NCBI RefSeq assembly: GCF_947498635.1
Contig: NZ_CANMKV010000001.1
Span: 62,001 to 126,000 of the forward strand
DNA length: 64,000 nucleotides
Direction of reading: 5' to 3'
Source: an uncultured Microbulbifer sp.
GTDB taxonomy: Bacteria; Pseudomonadota; Gammaproteobacteria; Pseudomonadales; Cellvibrionaceae
The position numbers and the translations under genes were made by a program. Every line of letters starts with the position of its first letter. The first letter of the stretch is position 1. Below are positions 1-8,856 of the stretch, piece after piece. The notes under the pieces are model-generated. The model had not been told where the DNA came from. It ran no database searches and saw only the letters and a list, made by a program, of their open reading frames with translations.

Positions 1-1003
1 GGACACCATTCTGGAAGAGAGTAGTGCTATAGGTTGGAGTTATCTCAAGGCTAGCTGGAATCCCTGTAGCTGAACCGCTCTCGGGGATTGTAATGGTGAT
101 GCCATCAGCAGAGGAATCAATGCCAACACCTTCGAAAGTTACAGAACCAGAGCCATCAATAGCTCCATCATGTGGAATAACAATTACACCACCATTCACA
201 CTACCGGAAAAATCCCCCCCCAAATTTGGCCGGCCGATAGCAACGTCGTTAACATCATTTATTACAAATACATCGGGGGAAAAAATCAGCTCTCCAAGTT
301 CAAATACACCTGTGTTCAGATTAGATGCCCCTATTAGATACCCATCAGAACAATTACTGGCTGTTAGCGTTACATTGGCTGTTAAAATTGCACTTCCCTC
401 ACTTGTATCATTCATACTACAAGCCTCTACGAGGTCATCCTGACCATCGGTAAGCATTAGATTACTACCTATAAGTACCGCACTATCTCCAGTAAAAATA
501 GTTATATTTAGGTAAACATTTTGAACAGTTGCGCCTCTTAATGCACCAGCAAGAAATATGTAATTAGCCTCTGGAAACTCAAATACCCCATCAACTTTCC
601 AAATAAGATTGGAAATCGAGTAATTATTTCCTTCCAAAATCGCAGTAAACGGATTTTCTGAACTTCCTAGAGGTTCCCAACCTGCCCCACCATTCCAATA
701 AGTATCATCCTCGTCAAAAGCCCCATCACCATTCGTGTCAAAGTCCAGATTACGACTCAACTCAAAGCCTCGACAACCACTGGAAGGACAGCCGGTGCTG
801 ACTCCATAAAGCGAAGCCCCATTAAGGTTATTGCGAATTTCATTGAGGTCTGCAAGATCATTAATTTCTATCAGACCATCATTATCAATGTCGAAGTCGG
901 TACGATCACTATCAGACAGAGCGGCTGTAGATTGGAGTAAAAGGGAGAAACCCAGTAGGTTTTTATAAAAAACTCTCTTTGAAAACAAGTTACGCGATAC
1001 CAT
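1..1003 (-). CDS. Secreted Ca-binding-loop (GLUG-like) protein, 5' part only
   Basis: The frame is open from an ATG at 1003 to the window edge, so only the first 334 residues are visible. A Shine-Dalgarno AGGAAA lies 7 nt before the ATG. Residues 1-30 look like a signal peptide (basic start, hydrophobic core, small residues near AALS). Two EF-hand/dockerin-like Asp loops follow: DIDNDGLIEIND near 38-49 and DFDTNGDGAFDEDD near 87-100. Between and after them are patterns common in large surface proteins with GLUG-like repeats (LYGVST, AILEGNNYSISNL). The rest is Asn/Asp/Ser/Gly rich, as in extracellular beta-structured proteins. Function is unknown; an adhesin or surface-associated protein is an inference. 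It is more AT-rich than the housekeeping genes to its right and sits next to a tRNA gene, so it may be accessory. Confidence 0.7.
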   Translation of the reverse strand, partial: MVSRNLFSKRVFYKNLLGFSLLLQSTAALSDSDRTDFDIDNDGLIEINDLADLNEIRNNLNGASLYGVSTGCPSSGCRGFELSRNLDFDTNGDGAFDEDDTYWNGGAGWEPLGSSENPFTAILEGNNYSISNLIWKVDGVFEFPEANYIFLAGALRGATVQNVYLNITIFTGDSAVLIGSNLMLTDGQDDLVEACSMNDTSEGSAILTANVTLTASNCSDGYLIGASNLNTGVFELGELIFSPDVFVINDVNDVAIGRPNLGGDFSGSVNGGVIVIPHDGAIDGSGSVTFEGVGIDSSADGITITIPESGSATGIPASLEITPTYSTTLFQNGV

Positions 1004-1376
1004 ATTCAATTTCCTATCCTAAGGCCATTCCGCCAAAGTACTCCTTTATTAAAGATGCCTCTACGGTCAACCCTTACTTAAGTATCTTTCAAAAATTTGG
1101 ACGCCAGGGGCTAGTATCCAATTAGCCCCATAGACTATCAACTTACATTCCTAGTCTTAGCATTACACCGAATTACAAAGATGTACTCTCTAGTAAGATC
1201 TATTGGGCAGGATAAAATACTATTCAAAGAGTGGAAGAAAAACTGAGGATTTATTTCCAGCAGGAGGAGCTTTAATAAGCGGTTTTTTATGTGAAAAAAG
1301 GAATTACAAAAACAAACAAAAAAGCCCCGCACAGCGGGGCTTTTTATATTACTTCAGATTCCTGAAGACTTTGATG
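1004..1376. other. Non-coding stretch between tRNA-Leu and the secreted protein gene
   Basis: This interval is AT-rich. It holds the tRNA-Leu terminator (listed separately) and presumably the promoter of the leftward secreted-protein gene. Short open frames here show no family resemblance and no convincing ribosome-binding site. No duplicated tRNA 3' end is visible in it. Confidence 0.5.
1319..1347 (-). terminator. Intrinsic terminator of tRNA-Leu / secG transcript
   Basis: A perfect hairpin with arms AAAGCCCCGC and GCGGGGCTTT and a 3-nt loop lies just beyond the tRNA 3' end. Read on the minus strand it ends in a T run, the arrangement expected to stop transcription from tRNA-Leu. A T run on the plus side means it could act in both directions. 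Confidence 0.85.
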
Positions 1377-1462
1377 TGGTGCCCAGGGCGGGACTTGAAC
1401 CCGCACGAGCATAGCTCACTACCCCCTCAAGATAGCGTGTCTACCAATTCCACCACCTGGGC
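1377..1462 (-). tRNA. tRNA-Leu (anticodon GAG)
   Basis: The minus strand folds as a class II tRNA. The acceptor stem is GCCCAGG/CCTGGGC with discriminator A and an encoded CCA (1377-1379). The D-arm carries GGTAGAC, the anticodon loop is CTTGAGG with GAG reading CUC/CUU, there is a long variable arm, and the T-arm loop is TTCAAGT. It closely resembles E. coli leuU. It lies directly after secG, the usual gammaproteobacterial order; in relatives the next genes are often rimP-nusA-infB, which are not seen here. Confidence 0.96.
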
Positions 1463-1469
1463 AAAAATC

Positions 1470-1910
1470 TTACTGTTGTTCCTGCGTATCATTTTCCTGA
1501 TCAGCTGCGGGCTCTGGGGCATCGCTGCTGTCAGCTGGAGCCTGGGGAACATCTCCGGCTTCCAAGTCTGCTTCTAGTTGCGGGATATCGCTTTGGATTT
1601 CAGGCAACTCACTTGCCGGTCCAATTTGCTCTACTGCAGCAGGTACTTGCGGCAGATTAGGATCAATGTTGGTATCGGCGTTTTGACGAGCCAAGAAGGC
1701 CAGTCCCAAACTGGTGACGAAGAATACCGTCGCCAAAATTGCTGTCAAGCGGGAAAAGAAATTTCCTCCACCTTGACTACCAAAAACAGTCTGAGAGGCA
1801 CCTGAACCAAAGGAGGCACCGGCCTCTGCACCCTTGCCCTGCTGCATCAAAATCAGGCCAATAATACCCAGTGCAATCAGAACATGTATACCTAAAACAA
1901 TTTTTTCCAT
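1470..1910 (-). CDS. secG: Protein-export membrane protein SecG
   Basis: SecG is the small SecYEG translocon subunit that helps SecA-driven export across the inner membrane. The 146 residues show the family pattern: a first hydrophobic helix (about 4-22), the conserved cytoplasmic loop with QQGKGAEAGASFG and GSGASQTVFGSQG (about 23-48), then a second helix (about 53-73). The C-terminal 70 residues are an acidic Gln/Pro/Ala-rich tail, making it longer than the 110-residue E. coli protein. Such tails are common in this group and are not expected to be structured. It lies between tpiA and tRNA-Leu in the canonical order. Confidence 0.95.
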   Translation of the reverse strand: MEKIVLGIHVLIALGIIGLILMQQGKGAEAGASFGSGASQTVFGSQGGGNFFSRLTAILATVFFVTSLGLAFLARQNADTNIDPNLPQVPAAVEQIGPASELPEIQSDIPQLEADLEAGDVPQAPADSSDAPEPAADQENDTQEQQ

Positions 1911-1978
1911 TTTCTGGAAACTCTCTACCAGGGTTGAATCAACCCGTTTTCAGTATTCCCTAATCCGCTCGCTGTATA

Positions 1979-2713
1979 TTAACCAGCAGCGCGGCAAATT
2001 GCGGCGAACTCTTTCGCATCTAGCGAAGCACCACCAACAAGGGCACCGTCAATATCAGCCTGCGCAAAGAGTGCGCTGGCATTAGCGGATTTTACACTAC
2101 CGCCATACAAAATCTGTACTTCGGCACCGGCTTCGCCGAGCTCTGCACGGATAAACCGATGCACGCTCTGTGCCTCTTCCGGTGTCGCAGTTTTACCCGT
2201 ACCAATAGCCCAGACGGGCTCATAGGCCACTACTGAGTGCTTCCAGGCATCACCTTCAATGATGTCACTCACAGCCTTAAGCTGTGCAGTAATCACGTCA
2301 AGGGTACGCTCCTGTTCGCGCTCTTCCAGACTCTCTCCCACACACAGGATAGGAATGAGACCAGCCTCTTGGGCGGCAACATATTTTTTTGCAACCAGCT
2401 CACTCGTCTCAGCATAAAGACTGCGACGTTCGGAATGCCCCACTATCACGTAGCGGACATTCCAATCGAGCAACATATCTGCGGAGACCTCACCAGTAAA
2501 AGCCCCGCTGGACTCCTGGCTGAGGTTTTGCGCCCCCAGACTAAGAGCACTTTTATCCTCTACTCCCTGAGCGACCAGGGATAGATAAGGAAACGGCGGA
2601 CATACCACAACTTCTGAGGCTAAGGCTTCCAAGTTGAGATCACTAAAAAAACGTTCGGCAAACGTTTTGCTGCCGTTCATCTTCCAGTTAGCTGCTACCA
2701 GCGGTGTTCGCAT
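1979..2713 (-). CDS. tpiA: Triosephosphate isomerase
   Basis: TpiA interconverts dihydroxyacetone phosphate and glyceraldehyde 3-phosphate in central carbon metabolism. The start is the ATG at 2713: AAGGAG lies 5 nt upstream and the protein then begins MRTPLVAANWKMNG, with the catalytic Asn/Lys. A longer open frame upstream has no family similarity. The catalytic His sits in GHSERR, the catalytic Glu in AYEPVWAIGTG, and the phosphate-binding ends are YGGSVK and GALVGGASL. Length 244 aa is normal. It is read with glmM upstream and secG downstream. Confidence 0.97.
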   Translation of the reverse strand: MRTPLVAANWKMNGSKTFAERFFSDLNLEALASEVVVCPPFPYLSLVAQGVEDKSALSLGAQNLSQESSGAFTGEVSADMLLDWNVRYVIVGHSERRSLYAETSELVAKKYVAAQEAGLIPILCVGESLEEREQERTLDVITAQLKAVSDIIEGDAWKHSVVAYEPVWAIGTGKTATPEEAQSVHRFIRAELGEAGAEVQILYGGSVKSANASALFAQADIDGALVGGASLDAKEFAAICRAAG

Positions 2714-2843
2714 GTGTGCTCCTTCAAGGGGCGCAAATCTTAGCGATATTGCCGCCAACATACAACCAAAAATATACGAGTTTGTTTTCGCCCCTATCAA
2801 TAGACATTGAAGGCTATCTTTCCAATCTGGCCTGGAAAAGGAT

Positions 2844-4196
2844 CTAGCTATCCCCAACCCTTTGCACTACGGAGGAGATTTTCTGTGCCAGCTGTTCTAC
2901 TTGGGTGCTGTCCACACCTTCCACCATAACTCGAATCAGTGGTTCAGTCCCAGAGGGGCGCAATAGTACGCGGCCACTGTCTGCGAGCTGAAGTTCGGCG
3001 TCGGCCACTGCCGCAATGACCTCGGGGTGATCGAGTATACCATCACGGCGCCCCAGTCGCACATTAATCATGTGCTGGGGAAGCATTTTCATACGCGCCT
3101 TTAGTTGATGTAAGGGCTGCTCAAATTCCGATAGGGCACGCAACACTTGGAGCGCAGCAACAATACCGTCACCAGTCGTGGAAGCATCTGCACAGATAAT
3201 ATGGCCAGAAGACTCCCCACCCAACATCCATTCATTTGCACTCATTTTTTCAAGGACATAGCGATCGCCAACCTTGGCGCGCTCAAATGGGATATTGCGC
3301 TCACGCAGGGCCAGCTCAAAACCGTAGTTGCTCATCAGTGTGCCGACGATACCCTTGCAGCCACCGAGGTATTCATGCTGGTGCAGACCGATAATAAAGA
3401 GCAACTGGTCGCCATCGACAAGCTCGCCATTGCTGTCCACGAATACAACCCTGTCGCCATCGCCATCGAAAGCGATCCCCAAGTCCGCATCCTGTTCCAG
3501 CACCGCGCGCTGTAGCTGCTTAGGGTTGGTGGAGCCGCATTCCAGGTTAATATTCAGTCCGTCGGGGTTCACGCTCAGGGCGGTGACCTCAGCACCGAGT
3601 TCGCGGAAAACTTTAGGAGCGACATGATAGGTGGCCCCATTTGCGCAATCCAGAACGATTTTGAGGCCTGATAGGGAGAAGTTCCAGGGGGTGGAGGCCT
3701 TACTGAATTCGATATAGCGCGAGGCGGCATCATCAATTCGATAAGCCTTGCCAAGGTTTTTGGCCGCTTCCATCGGCAGATCCAGTGCCGCCTCTATCTC
3801 GCGCTCCACCTCGTCTGGGAGCTTGTAACCCTCTGAGCAAAAAAACTTGATGCCATTATCATGAAAAGGATTATGAGAAGCACTGATAACTATTCCCGCG
3901 CGAGCGTGGAAAGTGCGCGTCAGGTAGGCAATGGCAGGGGTAGGCATAGGGCCCAGCAAGCCCACATCCACTCCTGCATAGATCAAGCCTGCCTCCAGTG
4001 CCGCCTCGAACATATAGCCAGAAACACGGGTGTCCTTGCCAATCAAAATATAGGGGCGACTAGATCGCTTACCCGTTGCCATCTTCCCCAGTACCTTGCC
4101 GGTGGCATAACCCAGCCGCAACATAAAATCCGGGGTTATGGCACCCTCCCCAACATGTCCACGAATACCATCAGTGCCAAAGTACTTTCTTTCCAT
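2844..4196 (-). CDS. glmM: Phosphoglucosamine mutase
   Basis: GlmM converts glucosamine 6-phosphate to glucosamine 1-phosphate for UDP-GlcNAc, peptidoglycan and LPS synthesis. The N-terminus [13 protein letters not shown] is diagnostic. The phosphoserine loop ISASHNP puts the catalytic Ser near residue 107. The metal loop DGDGDR, the sugar loop GGESSGH and the phosphate-binding C-terminal [14 protein letters not shown] are all present. Length 450 aa is typical. The start has AAGGAAG about 5 nt upstream. It follows folP at a short distance and precedes tpiA. Confidence 0.97.
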   Translation of the reverse strand: MERKYFGTDGIRGHVGEGAITPDFMLRLGYATGKVLGKMATGKRSSRPYILIGKDTRVSGYMFEAALEAGLIYAGVDVGLLGPMPTPAIAYLTRTFHARAGIVISASHNPFHDNGIKFFCSEGYKLPDEVEREIEAALDLPMEAAKNLGKAYRIDDAASRYIEFSKASTPWNFSLSGLKIVLDCANGATYHVAPKVFRELGAEVTALSVNPDGLNINLECGSTNPKQLQRAVLEQDADLGIAFDGDGDRVVFVDSNGELVDGDQLLFIIGLHQHEYLGGCKGIVGTLMSNYGFELALRERNIPFERAKVGDRYVLEKMSANEWMLGGESSGHIICADASTTGDGIVAALQVLRALSEFEQPLHQLKARMKMLPQHMINVRLGRRDGILDHPEVIAAVADAELQLADSGRVLLRPSGTEPLIRVMVEGVDSTQVEQLAQKISSVVQRVGDS

Positions 4197-4321
4197 AATT
4201 CTTCCTTTCCGTCAGCCAGCCCATCGAGCAGCTCGCTAATTTACCCACGTATAATTTGTCAAATGTCGCCAAGGTGGCCTCAGCCCCCTCAAAAACATAC
4301 GTGATCTAGAGGGTTACACCT

Positions 4322-5161
4322 TTATTCACCCACTATTTGCTGCAAGCGCAAAACATCCGCAGTCTCTGCAACATCGTGGACCCGCAGAATCTTTGCCCCC
4401 CGCTGGGCCGCCAACATGGCGAGTGCCAGACTGCCAGGCAGTCGCTCACTCACCTCTCTGCCCAACAGGCGACCAATCATGGACTTCCGCGAGAGACCCA
4501 CCAATATAGGTATATCCAGTGATCTCAGCTGCGATAAATCGCGCAATAGCGCCAGGTTGTGTGCATCCGTCTTTCCGAAACCAAAGCCTGGGTCCACTAT
4601 CAAACGCCCACGCCCAATCCCCTGAGCCTCACAGGCCTCAATGCGCCCAGCCAGATAGCTGGCGATCTCTGCCACAACCTGTTCATACACAGGGGCACTC
4701 TGCATCGTGCCCGGCTGGCCCTGCATATGCATAAGACAAACCGGTAAGCCTGTGAGCGCGGCGGCCTCAAGAGCGCCGTCACGCTCCAACGCACGCACGT
4801 CATTGATAAGACCGGCGCCAGATGCAGCCGCCTCACGCATCACGACGGGTGTACTAGTATCAACCGAAACAACGACATCAAGGTTTACACAAATTGCCTC
4901 CACAACAGGCATCACCCGATCGAGCTCCTCCTGCTCAGAAACTGGAGAGGCGCCTGGTCGAGTGGACTCGCCCCCCACGTCAATGATTGCAGCGCCTTCG
5001 CCGAGCATTTGCTCAGCCCGACGCAGAACCAGCGATAAGTCCAGGCGGCCGCCTTGATAGTAGCTACCACCATCGGAAAAGGAATCCGGCGTGGTATTCA
5101 GGACCCCCATTACAATAGGGGAAGAAAGATCCAGGGTGTGTTTTCCACAAATCATTTTCAT
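4322..5161 (-). CDS. folP: Dihydropteroate synthase
   Basis: FolP joins 6-hydroxymethyl-dihydropterin pyrophosphate with p-aminobenzoate in folate synthesis and is the sulfonamide target. The 279-aa TIM barrel carries MGVLNTTPDSFSDGG (about 18-32), DVGGESTRPGA, INDVRAL, the pterin-binding DPGFGFGKT, the loop GLSRKSMIGRL and a C-terminal RVHDV. Two in-frame ATGs (5161 and 5155) are both possible starts. A terminator lies between ftsH and folP, so folP probably also has its own promoter. Confidence 0.96.
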   Translation of the reverse strand: MKMICGKHTLDLSSPIVMGVLNTTPDSFSDGGSYYQGGRLDLSLVLRRAEQMLGEGAAIIDVGGESTRPGASPVSEQEELDRVMPVVEAICVNLDVVVSVDTSTPVVMREAAASGAGLINDVRALERDGALEAAALTGLPVCLMHMQGQPGTMQSAPVYEQVVAEIASYLAGRIEACEAQGIGRGRLIVDPGFGFGKTDAHNLALLRDLSQLRSLDIPILVGLSRKSMIGRLLGREVSERLPGSLALAMLAAQRGAKILRVHDVAETADVLRLQQIVGE

Positions 5162-5172
5162 GGGCAGAGATA

Positions 5173-5231
5173 AAAAAACGGAATGCCGGATCGGACTGGA
5201 CTGGAGCCATCCCGACCGGCATTCCGTTTGT
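5173..5231 (-). terminator. Intrinsic terminator after ftsH
   Basis: Inverted arms AAACGGAATGCCGG (5176-5189) and CCGGCATTCCGTTT (5216-5229) match perfectly over 14 bp. On the minus strand the hairpin is followed by a run of seven T. It lies between the ftsH stop and the folP start, so it should separate the two transcripts. Confidence 0.85.
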
Positions 5232-5258
5232 TATGACCTTTAAATTTATCGCTATGGA

Positions 5259-7187
5259 TTAGTGTTCGTTTAACGGACCACCAACCGGGCTACTCTTGTC
5301 GGCCTCGGTAGAGGCTTCAGAGGTATCAGTCTTGTCCGTTTCACCGGTGGAACTGTTACCGCCAGAGTCAAAATTGTTGTCCTCCCAGTCTTTGGGTTGA
5401 CGCACCTTGCGGCGGGCCATCAGATCGTCGACCTGTTCGGCATCCAGGGTTTCGTATTCCATGAGGGCATCTTTCATAGCCTCAAGGATATCCCGGTTTT
5501 CCTCCAACAATTTACTCGCGCGCTCGTAACAGATGTCAATAATGCGTCGAACTTCCTCATCAATTTCATTGGAAGTTTTACCAGATACCGGATTACCTTG
5601 CCCCGGCTGACCGCTGTCATCTTCGCCATAGTGCAGCGGCCCCAATTTTTCCGAGAGGCCCCACTTGGTCACCATGCTTCGCGCCAAATCCGTGGCTCGC
5701 TCAATATCATTGGAAGCCCCGGTTGTGACGCCGTCAATACCCAGAGTCATTTCTTCAGCGATACGACCGCCAAACAGAGAGCACAGCTGGGACTCAATGG
5801 CTCGTTTGGAGAGGCTGTACTTATCCTCTTCGGGCAGGAACTGTGTGACGCCCAGGGCTCGGCCACGGGGAATGATGGTAACTTTGTGTACTGGATCATG
5901 CTCTGGCACCAGGCGACCAATAATCGCATGGCCCGCCTCGTGATAGGCGGTATTCACCTTTTCCTTCTCGTTCATAACCATGGACTTACGCTCGGCGCCC
6001 ATCATGATCTTATCGCGGGCGCGCTCAAACTCTTCCATAGTCACTGTGCGCCTGTTGGCGCGGGCAGCAAATAGGGCCGCCTCATTTACCAGGTTGGCCA
6101 GATCGGCACCGGAGAAGCCAGGGGTACCTCTAGCGATAGTCTGGGCATTCACCTTATCGTCCAGAGGCACTTTGCGCATATGCACTTTGAGAATTTGCTC
6201 GCGGCCGCGAATATCTGGCAGACCGACAAATACCTGGCGGTCAAAACGTCCTGGGCGCAATAATGCGTGGTCGAGCACATCCGGGCGGTTAGTCGCGGCG
6301 ATCACGATCACACCTTCATTACCCTCGAAACCGTCCATCTCAACCAGCAACTGGTTCAGGGTCTGCTCACGCTCATCGTGGCCACCGCCGACACCGGCAC
6401 CACGATGGCGACCCACCGCATCGATTTCATCGATAAAGATAATGCAGGGGGCCTGCTTCTTGGCCTGGTCGAACATATCCCGCACACGGGAAGCGCCCAC
6501 ACCGACAAACATCTCAACAAAGTCGGAGCCGGAGATAGAGAAGAAAGGCACTTTCGCCTCGCCGGCAATGGCTTTGGCCAGCAGGGTCTTACCGGTACCG
6601 GGAGGCCCACACATCAGCACACCACGTGGGATATTGCCCCCCAGGCGCTGGAATTTGGTCGGGTCGCGCAGGAACTCCACCAGCTCCTGCACCTCTTCCT
6701 TAGCTTCATCCACACCCGCCACATCGGCAAAAGTGGTTTTAATCTGGTCTTCACCGAGCAGGCGAGCCTTACTCTTACCGAAGGCCATGGGCCCTGAACG
6801 GCCACCGGCTCCACCCTGCATCTGACGCATAAAGAACATGAAAACGGCAATAATAATCAGAATCGGGAAGCTCGCCACCAGTAGCTGCTGCCAGATACTG
6901 GGAGATTCCGGTTCACGTCCAACAAACTCGGTACCGCTACGCACCAGCTCATTGGTCAGCTCATCGTCGATAATCTGCGGCTGGATAGTTTTGAAACGGT
7001 TGCCATCGGCCTTTTCTCCGGTGATCACCAGACCGTCCACAACCACATTTTTCACCTGCCCCGACTGCACATCCTGAACAAAGTCGGAATAGCTGAGAGC
7101 CTCATCCCGCGACTGTGGTTTGAAATTCTGAAACACCATCAGCAGCACCGCCGCGATGATCAACCACAGTACAAGGTTTTTTGCCAT
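5259..7187 (-). CDS. ftsH: ATP-dependent zinc metalloprotease FtsH
   Basis: FtsH is a hexameric AAA+ protease of the inner membrane that degrades sigma-32, LpxC and misassembled membrane proteins. The start [12 protein letters not shown] matches the family; an upstream TTG would add only three residues. Features in order: first membrane helix (about 5-22), periplasmic domain, second helix (about 100-120), Walker A GPPGTGKT, Walker [12 protein letters not shown], second region of homology ending RPGRFDRQ, zinc site HEAGH, and an acidic, disordered C-terminal tail. Length 642 aa is standard. rlmE lies upstream, as in E. coli. Confidence 0.98.
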   Translation of the reverse strand: MAKNLVLWLIIAAVLLMVFQNFKPQSRDEALSYSDFVQDVQSGQVKNVVVDGLVITGEKADGNRFKTIQPQIIDDELTNELVRSGTEFVGREPESPSIWQQLLVASFPILIIIAVFMFFMRQMQGGAGGRSGPMAFGKSKARLLGEDQIKTTFADVAGVDEAKEEVQELVEFLRDPTKFQRLGGNIPRGVLMCGPPGTGKTLLAKAIAGEAKVPFFSISGSDFVEMFVGVGASRVRDMFDQAKKQAPCIIFIDEIDAVGRHRGAGVGGGHDEREQTLNQLLVEMDGFEGNEGVIVIAATNRPDVLDHALLRPGRFDRQVFVGLPDIRGREQILKVHMRKVPLDDKVNAQTIARGTPGFSGADLANLVNEAALFAARANRRTVTMEEFERARDKIMMGAERKSMVMNEKEKVNTAYHEAGHAIIGRLVPEHDPVHKVTIIPRGRALGVTQFLPEEDKYSLSKRAIESQLCSLFGGRIAEEMTLGIDGVTTGASNDIERATDLARSMVTKWGLSEKLGPLHYGEDDSGQPGQGNPVSGKTSNEIDEEVRRIIDICYERASKLLEENRDILEAMKDALMEYETLDAEQVDDLMARRKVRQPKDWEDNNFDSGGNSSTGETDKTDTSEASTEADKSSPVGGPLNEH

Positions 7188-7363
7188 ATCATTCAAAGGG
7201 ATAGCCCTCTCGCTTTCGCACTCAAAATCCGTTCATTCAGCTGTGCCGACCCCATCCATACCCGATCAATCCAGTATAGAAGTAGGAAGCAACAGCCCTG
7301 CCGCCCAACGCTGGTATCGCTTATACCATATCGAGCGCGCCGACTAGAAATACGCCGTAATAC

Positions 7364-7987
7364 CTAACCGCCTTTGAAACCTCTTGCCACCAGATAGACC
7401 TCGCGAGAGCGGGGCCTGGAGGCGCCAGGTTTCCGGGTTACAACACTGCTATAGCTACCGCGGAGATCGCGGATCAGCTCGTCGAACCCCTCCCCCTGGA
7501 AGACTTTGGCGACAAAGGCACCGCCGGGTTTCAAAACCTGCCGAGCCATATCTACAGCCAGTTCCACCAAGTACATGGAGGCGGGTTGATCAACGTCGCG
7601 TATTCCACTCATATTGGGGGCCATATCGGAAATCACAAGGTCTGCCATTCCATCACCGAGGCACTGCAGTAACTCACTGAGCACTGACTCCTCGGTAAAG
7701 TCACCTTGCACGAAGTCCACACCGGCCAGGGGGTCCATTGGCAATATGTCAGACGCCAAAACCCGGCCTTTGTGCCCCACCAGTTCCATGGCGACCTGAG
7801 ACCAGCCCCCTGGAGCCGCGCCCAGGTCGACAACGGTCATGCCCGGCTTGAATAAGCGGTCCTTATTTTGCAGCTCCTGCAGCTTATAGCTCGCACGGGA
7901 GCGGTATCCCTCTTTTTGGGACTGTTTGACGTAATGGTCATTAAAATGTTCACGCAGCCAGCGGTGGCTGCTCTTAGATCGGCCCAT
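7364..7987 (-). CDS. rlmE: 23S rRNA (uridine-2'-O)-methyltransferase RlmE (FtsJ)
   Basis: RlmE methylates U2552 of 23S rRNA late in 50S assembly. The ATG at 7987 ([11 protein letters not shown]) is preferred over the TTG three codons upstream. The N-terminal basic segment [14 protein letters not shown], the SAM site [12 protein letters not shown], the acidic loop ASDILPM, the SDMAPNMSG motif and the catalytic Lys in FVAKVFQG are all seen. Length 207 aa is normal. It pairs with ftsH in an order conserved across gammaproteobacteria and is divergent from yhbY. Confidence 0.97.
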   Translation of the reverse strand: MGRSKSSHRWLREHFNDHYVKQSQKEGYRSRASYKLQELQNKDRLFKPGMTVVDLGAAPGGWSQVAMELVGHKGRVLASDILPMDPLAGVDFVQGDFTEESVLSELLQCLGDGMADLVISDMAPNMSGIRDVDQPASMYLVELAVDMARQVLKPGGAFVAKVFQGEGFDELIRDLRGSYSSVVTRKPGASRPRSREVYLVARGFKGG

Positions 7988-8025
7988 CGGGTACAATGCC
8001 TACAATCACTACAGCTTAATTGTAA

Positions 8026-8093
8026 GAGCGGCCACGGGCCGCGATCGGGTTTGCCGGACAAATACTGGCGACGATCGCGGCCCGTGGCCGCTC
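8026..8093. repeat. REP-like long palindrome
   Basis: Two perfectly complementary 22-nt arms (8026-8047 and 8072-8093) begin GAGCGGCCACGGGCCGCG and flank a 24-nt spacer. The outer ends GTAAGAG and GTGGGAG resemble the GTAGGAGCGGCC ends of repetitive extragenic palindromes found in many gammaproteobacteria. It lies between the divergent rlmE and yhbY genes. A related half-element, GTAGGAGCGGCC, occurs at 56574-56585. Confidence 0.75.
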
Positions 8094-8130
8094 CCACATC
8101 GAAATCCACAAAGTGGTAATGGAGTATTGT

Positions 8131-8433
8131 ATGCCTTTAACCGCCGACCGCAAAAAAGCGCTTCGCTCGCTCGGTCACAACCTCAAACCTGTCGTGACCA
8201 TAGCCGGCAATGGGCTGAGCGAGGGGGTGATGGAAGAACTGAACCGCGCGCTCGAAGACCACGAGCTGATTAAGGTCAAATTAATGATCGCCGACCGCGA
8301 AGTCCGCCACCAGATAGTGGGGGAGCTCTGCGAGAAGTCTTCCTCAGAGTTGATCCAGGAAATCGGCAAGATCGCCTTGATATACCGCGCGGCGCAGAAG
8401 CCGGATGTTAAGAAGTCTAACTTATTGCGTTGA
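8131..8433 (+). CDS. yhbY: YhbY family ribosome assembly RNA-binding protein
   Basis: This is a 100-aa CRS1/YhbY (CRM) domain protein that binds pre-50S particles. The start at 8131 has GGAG 7 nt upstream and gives MPLTADRKKALRS, aligning with E. coli YhbY. The family motif GNGLSEGV (equivalent to GxxG) and the LNRALEDHELIKVK and QIVGELCEKS segments are clear. It is divergent from rlmE, as in E. coli. A GC hairpin at 8441-8465 follows the stop but lacks a good T run. Confidence 0.94.
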   Translation: MPLTADRKKALRSLGHNLKPVVTIAGNGLSEGVMEELNRALEDHELIKVKLMIADREVRHQIVGELCEKSSSELIQEIGKIALIYRAAQKPDVKKSNLLR

Positions 8434-8477
8434 GACAATAGGGGAGCGGTTTTATACCTCTCCCCTCAGACCAATTC

Positions 8478-8855
8478 TCAGTCTTGGCCCGCTGGAACAC
8501 ACTTGGCCTCCAGCGCCCAGCGCGGACCATCCGGCAAGCGTACTAACCAGCAGCGCTCGCCTTGCAAAAAGAGCTCAAATTTAATTGGCCGGCCCATATC
8601 ACGGCCAATTAAACCCATCTGCCGCGGTGTTTTGTCAAAGACAAGCTGGCTACTTTCTAAAAACACATTGGGGCTAAGAGTGATTTCCATCCCTCCCATT
8701 GCCTCAGAAACAATACGCTGTATCTCGTTTCGACTCTGAGGCCCCGCCTCGGCAAGCAGCGCTGGCTGCAGCAACCCAACAGAGGGCTGCTGAGCCCCAC
8801 AGCCACTGGCAATAAAAGCTACGAAAAGTAAGCTGGCCCGACTAAGCACTTTCAT
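8478..8855 (-). CDS. Small lipoprotein of unknown function
   Basis: The ATG at 8855 opens a 125-aa protein with a lipoprotein signal: MKVLSRASLLFVAF followed by lipobox IASGC, giving lipidated Cys near residue 19. The mature part has a conserved-looking core, MEITLSPNVFLESS, and two Cys (CWLV and KCVP) that could form a disulfide. I do not recognise the family. Its start is one nucleotide from the stop of the S41 lipoprotein gene, so the two are probably translated together and act in the same envelope process. Confidence 0.75.
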   Translation of the reverse strand: MKVLSRASLLFVAFIASGCGAQQPSVGLLQPALLAEAGPQSRNEIQRIVSEAMGGMEITLSPNVFLESSQLVFDKTPRQMGLIGRDMGRPIKFELFLQGERCWLVRLPDGPRWALEAKCVPAGQD

Positions 8856-8856
8856 A

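Noticed and set aside
8441-8465. Hairpin after yhbY as a terminator
   Set aside because: The stem is only 6 bp and no T run follows, so I did not list it as a terminator.
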